Source of the DNA: Novosphingobium sp. NDB2Meth1
Lineage (GTDB): Bacteria; Pseudomonadota; Alphaproteobacteria; Sphingomonadales; Sphingomonadaceae
Length of the DNA: 64,000 nt
Assembly: GCF_900117425.1 (NCBI RefSeq)
Contig: NZ_FPEH01000032.1
Coordinates: 124,001 to 188,000 of the forward strand
Reading direction: 5' to 3'
Shown: positions 34,365 through 41,837 of the stretch, piece by piece
Layout of the letters: each line of letters begins with the position of its first letter
How positions within the stretch are numbered: the stretch's first letter is position 1
Notes under the pieces: generated by a model
Seen by the model: only the letters and a program-made list of their open reading frames with translations
The model's database searches: none
Told to the model about the DNA's origin: nothing
Translations under genes and position numbers: made by a program

Positions 34365-34879
34365 CCGCCGCCGCCAGCCTGGAAGACCTGCTGGCGAAGG
34401 ACGCCATCACCGACGTCCTCGCCCGCTACTCGCGCACGCTCGACTGGCTGGATGAGGAAGGGCACGCAAGCTGCTACTGGCCCGATGCGGCGATCGATTA
34501 TGGCTTTTTCAAGGGCCTGGCGGCAGATTTCGTCCCTGTCGTCATGGCCATCGAACGCGCTAGCGCCCGCCGCTGGCACCTCAGCGGCCCGCCCGCGATC
34601 CACCTGATCGATAGCGCCCACGCTGACGTCGAAACCTACGGTCTCACCGCAGGCGCCCGCCAAGGCGAGGACGGCACCTACGCCGGCACGATGTACGGCG
34701 GCCGCTACCTCGACAGCTTCGAAAAGCGCGCAGGCGAGTGGCGCATCGCCCGGCGCGACTACGTGCTCGACTGGTCGCACCCGATCCCGAACCAGCCGGT
34801 ATTCGATCCCGATGCAGCCTTCCCGCTGCCGATCCTCGAGTTCCTGCAGGGCGGGCATCCGAAATACCGGGTCCTGTAG
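34361..34879 (+). CDS. SnoaL-like (NTF2-fold) protein, copy 2
   Basis: The 172-residue protein reads SLEDLLAKDAITDVLARYSR, LDEEGHASCYWPDAAIDYG and ends ILEFLQGGHPKYRVL. It belongs to the same SnoaL_4-type fold as the 27435 protein. Conserved Asp/Tyr residues in the cone (DYG, HAD, DWSHP) could form an acid/base site as in scytalone dehydratase-like enzymes, but no precise reaction can be assigned. It is the last gene of the P450-ABM-SnoaL operon and is followed by a repeat element. Confidence 0.8.
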   Translation: MTAAASLEDLLAKDAITDVLARYSRTLDWLDEEGHASCYWPDAAIDYGFFKGLAADFVPVVMAIERASARRWHLSGPPAIHLIDSAHADVETYGLTAGARQGEDGTYAGTMYGGRYLDSFEKRAGEWRIARRDYVLDWSHPIPNQPVFDPDAAFPLPILEFLQGGHPKYRVL

Positions 34880-34896
34880 CCCCACCTCTCACCTCA

Positions 34897-34989
34897 CCTC
34901 GTCATTGCGAGGAGCGAAGCGACGAAGCAATCCAGAGCGGTCATGCGCTTCCGCTCTGGATTGCTTCGCTATGCTCGCAATGACGAAGG
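34897..34989. repeat. Inverted repeat, TCATTGCGAGGAGCGAAGC family
   Basis: CGTCATTGCGAGGAGCGAAG and GCTATGCTCGCAATGACG form long imperfect arms, with AGCAATCCAGAGCGG and CCGCTCTGGATTGCT inside. This is a REP-like element of a type common in bacterial intergenic DNA. It marks the end of the catabolic region. Confidence 0.85.
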
Positions 34990-35085
34990 AAAGGATTGTG
35001 CTGCCACGCCACTTGATCCGCATCAATGTCCGCCAACGCAGACACCCGCATAACGCCTCCACACCCAGCCAAGTGGAGGAAACCC

Positions 35086-35265
35086 ATGTTCAAGTCCAAT
35101 ATCGGCGAAGCAGACCGTGTCATCCGCCTTGCCATCGCCGCCATGCTGATCGTGTTCAGCCTGATCGCCGGCCATCCGCTGATCGCTCTCGTCGCCATCC
35201 TCCCGATCATGACCGCTTTCGCCGGCACCTGCCCGCTCTACAGCGCGCTCGGTCTCCACACCTGA
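35086..35265 (+). CDS. Small DUF2892 (YgaP-like) membrane protein
   Basis: A 59-residue protein from ATG 35086, which follows GGAGG by 6 bases. The pattern is FKSNIGEADRVIRLAIAAML then LIAGHPLIALVAILPIMTA and the end CPLYSALGL, as in DUF2892/YgaP transmembrane domains with two helices and the conserved FAGTCPLY loop. It has no rhodanese domain. Its role is unknown; such proteins are often near sulfur- or redox-related genes, but here it merely precedes serS by 40 bases. Confidence 0.85.
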   Translation: MFKSNIGEADRVIRLAIAAMLIVFSLIAGHPLIALVAILPIMTAFAGTCPLYSALGLHT

Positions 35266-35305
35266 GCTTGCCCATCCGCGCCTCAGGCGGCATAGCGCGC
35301 AGGCC

Positions 35306-36586
35306 ATGCACGATATCCGCCTGATCCGCGAGAACCCCGAAGGGTTCGATACCGCCCTCGCCCGCCGCGGCGTCGCCCCGCAATCGGCCGCGATCCTCGC
35401 GCTCGATACCGCGCGGCGTGATGTCGCCACCCGCATGCAGGAAGCGCAGGCGCGCCGCAACGAAGCCTCGAAGGCCATCGGCATGGCCATGGGCAAGGGC
35501 GACAAGGACACTGCCGAAGCGCTCAAGGCCGAAGTCGCCGAACTCAAGAACACCCTCCCCGCGCTGGAAGAGGACGAGCGCCGCCTCACTGCCGAGCTGA
35601 ACGCCGCGCTCGCCCAGTGGCCCAACCTGCCCGCCGAGGACGTACCCGAGGGCGAGGACGAAGCGGGTAATGTCGAAGTCAGCCGCTGGGGCACCCCGCG
35701 CAGCTTCGATTTCCAGCCGCTCGAGCACGCCGACCTCGGCCCCCCGCTCGGCCTCGATTTCGAGACCGGCGCGCTGATCGCAGGCGCGCGCTTCACCTTC
35801 CTGCGCGGCGCAATGGCCCGCCTCCACCGCGCGCTCGCGCAGTTCATGCTGGATCGGCAGACGGGAGAGAACGGCTACACCGAATGCATGCCGCCGCTGA
35901 TGGTGAAGGACGAAGCCGCCTTCGGCACCGGCCAGCTGCCCAAGTTTGCCGAAGACCTGTTCAAGACGACCGACGGGCGCTGGCTCATCCCCACCGCCGA
36001 AGTCAGCCTCACCAACTCGGTGCTCGGCCAGATCCTGCCCGATGCCGCGCTGCCGCTGCGCATGACCGCGCTCACCCCTTGCTTCCGCTCCGAAGCGGGC
36101 GCAGCGGGGCGCGACACGCGCGGGTTCATCCGCCAGCACCAGTTCGAGAAGGTCGAACTCGTCTCGATCACGCGGCCCGAGGATTCGGACGCCGAGCACG
36201 AACGCATGACCACAGCGGCGGAATCGATCCTGCAAGCGCTCGGCTTGCCTTACCGCAAGATGCTGCTCTGCGCGGGCGACATGGGCTTCACCGCCCGCAA
36301 GACTTACGATCTCGAAGTCTGGCTCCCCGGCCAGAACGCGTTCCGCGAGATCAGCTCGTGCTCCAACTGCGGCGATTTCCAGGCCCGCCGCATGAACGCG
36401 CGCTACCGGCCGGAAGGCGCGAAAGGCACCGAGTTCGTCCACACCCTCAACGGCAGCGGCCTCGCTGTCGGCCGCACGCTCGTCGCGGTGCTGGAGAACT
36501 ACCAGCAAGGCGACGGCACGGTCGAAGTGCCCGAAGTGCTCAAGCCCTGGATGGGCGGCGTGACCCGCCTGACGCCGCTCGGCTGA
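35306..36586 (+). CDS. serS: Seryl-tRNA synthetase
   Basis: The 426-residue class II synthetase begins with MHDIRLIRENPEGFDTALAR and the coiled-coil arm (about residues 28-105, EAQARRNEASKAIG...) that contacts the long variable arm of tRNA-Ser. The catalytic core shows motif 2 (TPCFRSEAGAAGRDTRGFIR) and motif 3 (GLAVGRTLVAVLENYQ). It charges tRNA-Ser (and tRNA-Sec where present) with serine in the cytoplasm. Length and motifs are complete. The M23-like gene starts at the last base of its stop (TGATG), so the two are co-transcribed. Confidence 0.98.
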   Translation: MHDIRLIRENPEGFDTALARRGVAPQSAAILALDTARRDVATRMQEAQARRNEASKAIGMAMGKGDKDTAEALKAEVAELKNTLPALEEDERRLTAELNAALAQWPNLPAEDVPEGEDEAGNVEVSRWGTPRSFDFQPLEHADLGPPLGLDFETGALIAGARFTFLRGAMARLHRALAQFMLDRQTGENGYTECMPPLMVKDEAAFGTGQLPKFAEDLFKTTDGRWLIPTAEVSLTNSVLGQILPDAALPLRMTALTPCFRSEAGAAGRDTRGFIRQHQFEKVELVSITRPEDSDAEHERMTTAAESILQALGLPYRKMLLCAGDMGFTARKTYDLEVWLPGQNAFREISSCSNCGDFQARRMNARYRPEGAKGTEFVHTLNGSGLAVGRTLVAVLENYQQGDGTVEVPEVLKPWMGGVTRLTPLG

Positions 36587-37125
36587 TGCAGGCCCTCCGG
36601 CTGGCGATTGCGGCCCTGCTTCTGCCTGCAGGGCTTGCCGCGCATGCCGCGCCGGAGAACCTGCTCCCACCCAAGCACCGGGCGGTGGCGCCGACCGCCA
36701 CCAAGCCGCCCACCAAAGCCCCGGAAAAGCGCGAGGCCGGCGCTCCCCGGCTGACCTGGCCCACCTCGGGTGCGGTCACCGCCAAGTTCGGCGCGCCGGT
36801 CAAGGGCCTGCCCAACAACGGCATCGACCTTGCCGCCTTCTCCGGGATGACCGTCCACGCCGCTGCCGCCGGCAAAGTCGTCTTCGCCGGCAAGGAACCC
36901 GAACGCTTCGGCCAGCTTATCGTGATCGAGCACGCCCGGGGCTGGGTCACCGCCTATGCCTACCTCGGCAAGGTCCTCGTCAAGGAAGGCCAGACGGTGA
37001 AGCCCCGGCAGATCATCGCCCGCATCGGCAAGAGCGGCGAGGCGAAGCGGCCCGGTCTGCACTTCGAACTGCGCAAGGGCACCAGTCCCCGCAACCCGGC
37101 GCTGTATCTTCCGATCAGGCTTTGA
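36586..37125 (+). CDS. Secreted LytM/M23-domain protein with degenerate zinc site
   Basis: The 179-residue protein has a signal peptide (residues 1-22) and a Pro/Lys-rich linker to about 52. A LytM domain follows (LTWPTSGAVTAKFGAPVKGL, then a NGIDLAAFSG segment and the end PRNPALYLPIRL). Active M23 endopeptidases need HxxxD and HxH; here the first is N77-x3-D81, the second is G157-L-H159, and YAHL reads YAYL. The zinc site is therefore lost, as in EnvC/NlpD-type amidase activators. It probably binds or activates cell-wall amidases in the periplasm. It is translationally coupled to serS. Confidence 0.88.
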   Translation: MQALRLAIAALLLPAGLAAHAAPENLLPPKHRAVAPTATKPPTKAPEKREAGAPRLTWPTSGAVTAKFGAPVKGLPNNGIDLAAFSGMTVHAAAAGKVVFAGKEPERFGQLIVIEHARGWVTAYAYLGKVLVKEGQTVKPRQIIARIGKSGEAKRPGLHFELRKGTSPRNPALYLPIRL

Positions 37126-37477
37126 ACGCCCAGAACACCGTACCCATGAGCAGATAGCTGGCGATCCAGAACGCCGCGCCGCGCAGCACCGTACCCGCTG
37201 AAGCGCCGGACCGCGCCTCCCCGATCGCCAGCGCGGGCGCCACGAAGGCCAGCGCCAGCCCGCCCGACATCATGAAGTAGAGCCACGGCTTCGCCGCCAA
37301 AGTCGCCGCGCCGACCCGAGCGAACATGTGCCCCATCATCGCTGCGGTGAGCCACAGCAGCGCGCCCGCAAGTACCACCTGCGCCGGTCGCCGCGCCGCC
37401 GGACCATGCCGGACGAGCCCGAACACCAGCGCGGCCAGCGCCGCCGCAACCACCGCCACCCAGTTTACCGGACCCAT
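37115..37477 (-). CDS. DUF1761-like small membrane protein
   Basis: The 120-residue protein has four predicted membrane helices (VNWVAVVAAALAALVFGLV, AGALLWLTAAMMGHMFA, LYFMMSGGLALAFVAPALAI and WIASYLLMGTVFWAFKA). The NWVAV start and the final W-containing helix recall DUF1761. The function is unknown. It is convergent with the LytM gene (11-base overlap) and is followed upstream by a repeat before rimO. Confidence 0.72.
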   Translation of the reverse strand: MGPVNWVAVVAAALAALVFGLVRHGPAARRPAQVVLAGALLWLTAAMMGHMFARVGAATLAAKPWLYFMMSGGLALAFVAPALAIGEARSGASAGTVLRGAAFWIASYLLMGTVFWAFKA

Positions 37478-37505
37478 CCAAAATCTCCTCGCACCTACCT
37501 CCCAC

Positions 37506-37585
37506 CCCGCTCATGCTGAGCTTGTCGAAGCATCTTGGCGCAACCGCCGCGTCGTACACCCTTCGACAAGCTCAGGGTGAGCGGG
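37506..37585. repeat. Intergenic inverted repeat (CTTCGACAAGCTCAG family), copy 3
   Basis: CCCGCTCATGCTGAGCTTGT and CTTCGACAAGCTCAGGGTGA arms flank about 30 bases. Unlike copies 1 and 2 it lies between divergent genes, so terminator function is not needed here. Confidence 0.85.
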
Positions 37586-37645
37586 AAATGGGGAAAGCGC
37601 ACGGACCCGTGACGCGCCGCCAAATATCGCGTAAGCGCCCCCGCC

Positions 37646-39037
37646 ATGGCCACGACACCCATCATTCTCCCGGACGCCCCCAAAGTCGGCATGGTCAGCC
37701 TCGGCTGCCCCAAGGCGCTCGTCGACAGCGAACGCATCCTCACGCGCCTGCGCGCCGATGGCTATGCCATGAGCGCGGACTACGCCGGGGCCGACGTCGT
37801 CCTCGTCAACACCTGCGGGTTCCTCGACAGCGCCAAGGAAGAAAGCCTTGCCGCCATCGGTGAAGCCATCGCCGAGAACGGCCGCGTGATCGTGACCGGG
37901 TGCATGGGCAACGAAGCGGACGCCATCCGCGCGCGCTTCCCCAGCGTCCTCGCCGTGACGGGCGCGCACCAGTACGAAGCCGTGGTCGAGGCCGTCCACG
38001 AAGCCGCGCCGCCCTCGATGGGCCCCTACGTGGACCTCATCCCGCAGGCCGATCCGGGTGACGTGAAGCTGACGCCGCGGCACTACAGCTACCTCAAGAT
38101 TTCCGAAGGCTGCAACCACGCCTGCGCCTTCTGCATCATCCCGAGCCTGCGCGGCAAACTCGCCAGCCGCCGCATCGATGCCGTGCTGCGCGAGGCCGAG
38201 AAGCTCGTCGCCGCCGGCACCCGCGAACTCCTCGTCATCAGCCAGGATACTTCGGCCTACGGCGTCGATGTACGGCACGAAACGCGGCAGTGGAAGGGAC
38301 GCGAAGTCCGCACCCACATGACCGACCTCGCCCGCGAACTGGGCCAGCTGAAGACGCCGGACGGCCATACGCCGTGGGTTCGCCTCCACTACGTCTACCC
38401 CTACCCCCACGTCGATGCCGTCATCCCGCTGATGGCCGAAGGGCTGCTCACGCCCTACCTCGACATCCCGTTCCAGCACGCCAGCCCCAATGTGCTGCGC
38501 GCCATGAAGCGCCCCGCCAACGAGGCCAAGGTGCTCGAACGCCTGAAGGCCTGGCGCGCGATCTGCCCGGACATCGCCGTCCGCTCCAGCTTCGTCGTCG
38601 GCTTCCCCGGCGAGACCGAGGCCGACTTCCAGTACCTCCTCGACTGGCTGGATGAAGCGCAACTCGACCGCGTCGGCGCCTTCCGCTTCGAACCCGTCGC
38701 CGGCGCCGCCGCGAACGACTTGCCCGATCCGGTGCCCGAAGAGGTCAAGGAAGAACGCTACGCCCGGATCATGGCGAAAACCGAAGCCATCAGCGCCGCC
38801 AAGCTCGCCGCCAAAGTGGGCCGCACGATCCCCGTCATCATCGACGAAGTGGGCGAGCCCGACGAGGACGGCGACATTGGCGCCACCGCCCGCAGCCAGG
38901 CCGACGCGCCGGAAATCGACGGCGCCGTATATCTGCGCAACGTGCCCGAGGGCCTGAAGGCGGGAGACTTCGCTGAGGTGCTGGTGGAGGACGCCGACGC
39001 GCACGACCTCTACGGGGTGATCACGCCCGCAGGTTGA
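37646..39037 (+). CDS. rimO: Ribosomal protein uS12 methylthiotransferase RimO
   Basis: The 463-residue protein shows the three domains of methylthiotransferases. An N-terminal MTTase domain (VSLGCPKALVDSERIL, VNTCGFLDSAKEES, GCMGNEAD) carries the first [4Fe-4S] cluster. The radical SAM core has Cys156, Cys160 and Cys163 (CNHACAFC). A C-terminal TRAM domain follows. VSLGCPKALVDSE and DTSAYGVD distinguish RimO from MiaB. It adds a methylthio group to the conserved Asp of ribosomal protein S12 using SAM. It appears to be monocistronic. Confidence 0.97.
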   Translation: MATTPIILPDAPKVGMVSLGCPKALVDSERILTRLRADGYAMSADYAGADVVLVNTCGFLDSAKEESLAAIGEAIAENGRVIVTGCMGNEADAIRARFPSVLAVTGAHQYEAVVEAVHEAAPPSMGPYVDLIPQADPGDVKLTPRHYSYLKISEGCNHACAFCIIPSLRGKLASRRIDAVLREAEKLVAAGTRELLVISQDTSAYGVDVRHETRQWKGREVRTHMTDLARELGQLKTPDGHTPWVRLHYVYPYPHVDAVIPLMAEGLLTPYLDIPFQHASPNVLRAMKRPANEAKVLERLKAWRAICPDIAVRSSFVVGFPGETEADFQYLLDWLDEAQLDRVGAFRFEPVAGAAANDLPDPVPEEVKEERYARIMAKTEAISAAKLAAKVGRTIPVIIDEVGEPDEDGDIGATARSQADAPEIDGAVYLRNVPEGLKAGDFAEVLVEDADAHDLYGVITPAG

Positions 39038-39184
39038 CACGGTTGACACAGTCCAGAGCAAAAACTCAGGGGCCCCGGCGGAGCCCATCCGGCCTTGCGC
39101 GGAGGCGTTGAAAACGGCGGGAATCCGAGGTGTTGGCGCGAACATTTACGGAACATACCGCAGATGCCCGCATGTAGGACAGCG

Positions 39185-39220
39185 CTTTATAAATAACAGA
39201 CGCGTCTGTTATTTATAAAG
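39185..39220. promoter_or_regulatory. 36-bp perfect palindrome
   Basis: The half CTTTATAAATAACAGACG (39185-39202) is followed directly by its exact reverse complement. The A/T-rich outer arms enclose ACAGACGCGTCTGT, a core of the kind bound by TetR-family repressors. It lies 104 bases upstream of the secreted protein at 39324. It could be a dimeric operator or a cruciform; there is no T-run after it to suggest a terminator. Confidence 0.8.
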
Positions 39221-39323
39221 GTCCTGCTCTGTGCGATCGCACCGATGTGGACCTACCGCCCATCGACGCAAAGGGTCGCAGCGGTTAGGCAGCAGACCTT
39301 GCGCGAACAAAGAGCAGCCATCC

Positions 39324-39704
39324 ATGAAGTACCCCTCGATCCTGATGGCCCTCGCGGCTCTGCTCGCTCCAGCCAGCCCGATTTTCGCCGCACCGGGCGC
39401 GATGTCCGTAGCCACGTTCCTCGCCAAAGCCGAAGCGCTTAAGGCAAAAGGCATGATGGCCCTGTTCGCCTCCGATGTCGGCCTGCTCAAGTCGGAAGTG
39501 GCCAACGCGGCCGCAGCCTACCGCCGCCAGCTCAGACAGGAAGCTATTACCGGGAAGCCCAGCGCCTGCCCCCCGGAACACGCCGCACTCAACAGCGACG
39601 ACCTCATGGCCCAAATGCGCACTTATCCCGCCGCAGACCGCCCCCGCATCCCGGTCACCCAAGCCGTCGCCGACCTGATCCGCAAGCGCTACCCCTGCCA
39701 CTGA
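39324..39704 (+). CDS. Small secreted protein of unknown function
   Basis: From ATG 39324 the protein has 126 residues with a clear signal peptide (YPSILMALAALLAPASPIFA). The mature part is mostly helical (AMSVATFLAKAEALKAKGMM) with SACPPEHAALNSDDL and the end IRKRYPCH, giving a likely disulfide between the two remaining Cys. A weak resemblance to Rap1a/Tai-type immunity proteins (the ACPP segment) is noted but not sufficient to name it. It lies behind the 36-bp palindrome and before a repeat region. Confidence 0.75.
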   Translation: MKYPSILMALAALLAPASPIFAAPGAMSVATFLAKAEALKAKGMMALFASDVGLLKSEVANAAAAYRRQLRQEAITGKPSACPPEHAALNSDDLMAQMRTYPAADRPRIPVTQAVADLIRKRYPCH

Positions 39705-39811
39705 CACGCCTGCGCGCGGGGTGACGGCAATCCTTGCCGCCTATGCGCGGCACAAATGGGGACATGGCGGTTTTGGCGCAGCCGATGACGGAGGGGTTTC
39801 CGGCGGTGGAA

Positions 39812-39854
39812 GAAAAGAGCCTCCGGCGGGCAAGGGCCATTGCCCTTGCATCCC
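39812..39854. repeat. GCAAGGGC/GCCCTTGC repeat, left copy of an inverted pair
   Basis: GAGCCTCCGGCGGGCAAGGG and CCATTGCCCTTGCATCCC are present here. The reverse complement recurs at 41702-41744 with a few changes. The two copies face each other across the DndB-like gene. It also contains its own small dyad GCAAGGGC/GCCCTTGC. Confidence 0.75.
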
Positions 39855-39914
39855 GGGTCTTGGAGTGGATGGGGGATGTGACAGGTTAATGCCACATCCC
39901 ACATCCTATCAGTG

Positions 39915-41162
39915 CTAGACTAACTCAGTGTCACTAGCTGCGTTGGCCAGTCGCTCTTTAAGCTCTGCTTTCTCACGCACGTAGTCGATGATTTTCTGCG
40001 TGTTCGTGCGGCCAGCTCCTGTCAACGCAACTTTCTGGTTGCCCGAACCATCAGTCACCACCTTGCCCGAAACCTTGTCAACTTCAGGATGGCCAATACC
40101 AAGAGTGAGCCACTCAGGATTGAACCTCGACCAATCGATAGCTGCGATAGCATCAAGCACCTTTCCGCGTTCGACTGGATCAAGCTTCAACCTGAACACC
40201 ACGTCATGGTGGATTACACCAAGAGCCTGCCAACCGGGCGAACTAAGATGCAAGCTTTGGCGATCCGCAAAACGGTCCTTCATCCTAGCTGCGATTCCGC
40301 CGAAATACTCGTCGAGGGAAGATAGAATTACTGCAAAGCTCTCGCGAGTCAGATTCGGCTTGTCAGTGGTAGCGAGATTAGATTCTTGGAACCGACGCCC
40401 CTCGCAAGCGCCTCGAATAGTTCGCACAAGTACCGTCTGCACAACGAGTTCAGTGCTCTTGCCACCGAGGCTAGCGGCGCGCTCAGCTACACCGCCGTTA
40501 TCGACAAAGACCGCTGCATGACCAAGCCGGTTGGCCAACGCGATGTAGAGATCACTGGTATCCAGTGCGATAGCATGTTGCTTTGAAACGGGCTGAACTT
40601 TAAAATTGAAGTCGTGAAATAGCTGCCCCATTTCCTTCCAAGAAAGAGGCGGCGTTCCAACTGCCGGAGTATAAATTGTAACAGGCATATAAAATGACTT
40701 TATTAGGTCATCGCGCCCCTCATCAAATAGATCCAACGCGCCAGTGAGCCTTCCCAGACCGTCAATCAGGATACGGACATTTGAATGTGAGACATCGACC
40801 AGCAACTCACCTACCGCACCTGGAATGTTGCCTCCGTAAGAGCGGAATTCCGTCGGTTGCTGAAATGCAATCGAAATCGCTGGGAATGCACCGATCGCAA
40901 TCGAATCGGGACCAAGACGCTCCTCAATGTAGCCGGCGACGCTTTCACGACGATCCTTGCTCGTCTTCCGCTGGAGAAAAGCATAGATATCGCGGATTTC
41001 CTCAGTCGGCAGTCGCCCCCAGTGCTTGCTGCGCGGATCGTGGCCTAAAAGGTTCACGACCTGATCCGGCCTCACCTGTGTGATGAATGACGATACCCGG
41101 TTGCCAAATGCACCTTGAATTGCCGGAACTGGGGTCTTAAGGTTCAATGCATCAAAAACCAT
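39915..41162 (-). CDS. DGQHR/DndB-like protein, orphan
   Basis: The 415-residue protein has a segment ILIDGLGRLTGALDLFD where DndB/DGQHR-domain proteins have DGQHR (here DGLGR, residues 134-138). It also has FHDFNFKVQPVSKQHAIALD (182-201), which matches the F.D.N....PVS...D pattern of that family. DndB regulates DNA phosphorothioation genes, but no dndACDE or other defence genes are nearby. AAGGAG lies 7 bases before the ATG. Its G+C is visibly lower than its neighbours and its codon use includes many A/T-ending codons, consistent with recent transfer. Repeats flank it on both sides. The family assignment is moderate, and the function is unknown. Confidence 0.7.
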   Translation of the reverse strand: MVFDALNLKTPVPAIQGAFGNRVSSFITQVRPDQVVNLLGHDPRSKHWGRLPTEEIRDIYAFLQRKTSKDRRESVAGYIEERLGPDSIAIGAFPAISIAFQQPTEFRSYGGNIPGAVGELLVDVSHSNVRILIDGLGRLTGALDLFDEGRDDLIKSFYMPVTIYTPAVGTPPLSWKEMGQLFHDFNFKVQPVSKQHAIALDTSDLYIALANRLGHAAVFVDNGGVAERAASLGGKSTELVVQTVLVRTIRGACEGRRFQESNLATTDKPNLTRESFAVILSSLDEYFGGIAARMKDRFADRQSLHLSSPGWQALGVIHHDVVFRLKLDPVERGKVLDAIAAIDWSRFNPEWLTLGIGHPEVDKVSGKVVTDGSGNQKVALTGAGRTNTQKIIDYVREKAELKERLANAASDTELV

Positions 41163-41187
41163 GTGTTGTCTCCTTGACGGCTATGGT

Positions 41188-41228
41188 GGCCTCGGGACTT
41201 GGTGTGATGGCCGTCCCGAGGCCTTTTT
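41188..41228 (+). terminator. Strong stem-loop with T-run (rightward terminator)
   Basis: GGCCTCGGGAC (41188-41198) and GTCCCGAGGCC (41213-41223) form a perfect 11-bp stem with a 14-base loop, followed by TTTTTG. It is a rho-independent terminator for rightward transcription. On the minus strand it forms a hairpin in the leader of the DndB-like gene, without a T-run. Confidence 0.75.
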
Positions 41229-41370
41229 GTTTGCATATCCCGCATTAAAGGTCAACTCTCCCCGCAGAAAATCATACGGGGAAATGTGATGTTTCGTGCG
41301 GGACATGGCGCGCCGGCGGGAAAAGTGACTGAAGTTCCTGCATATCTTCGATGCCGGCGTGCTAATCTCG

Positions 41371-41463
41371 CCCCCTCGTCGTTCCCGCGAAGGCGGGAAT
41401 CCAGCGCGGCTGCCGCAGGGTGTGGGGCTCTGGGTTCCCGCCTTCGCGGGAATGACGAAGGGG
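41371..41463. repeat. Inverted repeat, TTCCCGCGAAGGCGGGAA family
   Basis: TCGTTCCCGCGAAGGCGGGA and TTCCCGCCTTCGCGGGAATG lie about 25 bases apart. Each arm is itself a small dyad (CCCGCGAAGGCGGG). Confidence 0.8.
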
Positions 41464-41701
41464 GATGACGAAGGCTACGGGGATGGCGAAAGGCTGGCGA
41501 CGCATAAGCCCGGCGGCAGGCGGCGCGTTGTTTTTGAGAACCATGGGTTGATCGCTTGTCCGTCACCCCGTGCTTGGCGCGGGGTTTGGCTTTTCTTTCG
41601 GCGCGGCGCTGGGGCGAAAAAAGCCTTGGCCCGGATCACGTCCGGGCCGACGATGTGGGTTGGCGGGATCGCGCTTCAGCGCAGGGCCGAGCGCCGATGA
41701 C

Positions 41702-41744
41702 GGGATGCAAGGGCGATGGCCCTTGCCCGCCGGAGGCTGTTTCT
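41702..41744. repeat. GCAAGGGC/GCCCTTGC repeat, right copy
   Basis: GGGATGCAAGGGCGATGGCC and CTTGCCCGCCGGAGGCT are the reverse-complement counterpart of 39812-39854 and flank the DndB-like gene on the other side. Confidence 0.75.
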
Positions 41745-41754
41745 TCAGAGAAAT

Positions 41755-41798
41755 TACCCCTCCGTCAGCCCTTTGGGCTGCCACCTCCCCATTTGTCC
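41755..41798. repeat. TACCCCTCCGTCAGCCC repeat, second copy
   Basis: TACCCCTCCGTCAGCCCTTT followed by GGGCTGCCACCTCCCCATTT matches 23111-23154 with a single difference. The inner CAGCCC/GGGCTG forms a hairpin. Confidence 0.8.
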
Positions 41799-41837
41799 CT
41801 TCGACAAGCTCAGGGAAAAATGGGGAGGATCATAAGC

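Larger units (their letters stand above)
41163..41837. other. Gene-free, repeat-dense interval
   Basis: This 675-base stretch between the DndB-like gene and gltD holds the terminator hairpin, the inverted repeat at 41371-41463 and a CCCGTGCTTGGCGCGGGGTT element at about 41569-41588. That element resembles the left arm of the 60805-60899 repeat. The GCAAGGGC repeat (41702-41744) and the TACCCCTCCGTCAG repeat (41755-41798) complete it, with a half CTTCGACAAGCTCAGG just before gltD. No convincing coding sequence was seen. Confidence 0.75.

Noticed and set aside
34897..34989. Inverted repeat considered as part of a CRISPR array or transposon end
   Set aside because: There are only two facing arms with no regularly spaced units and no transposase nearby; it fits a REP-like element.
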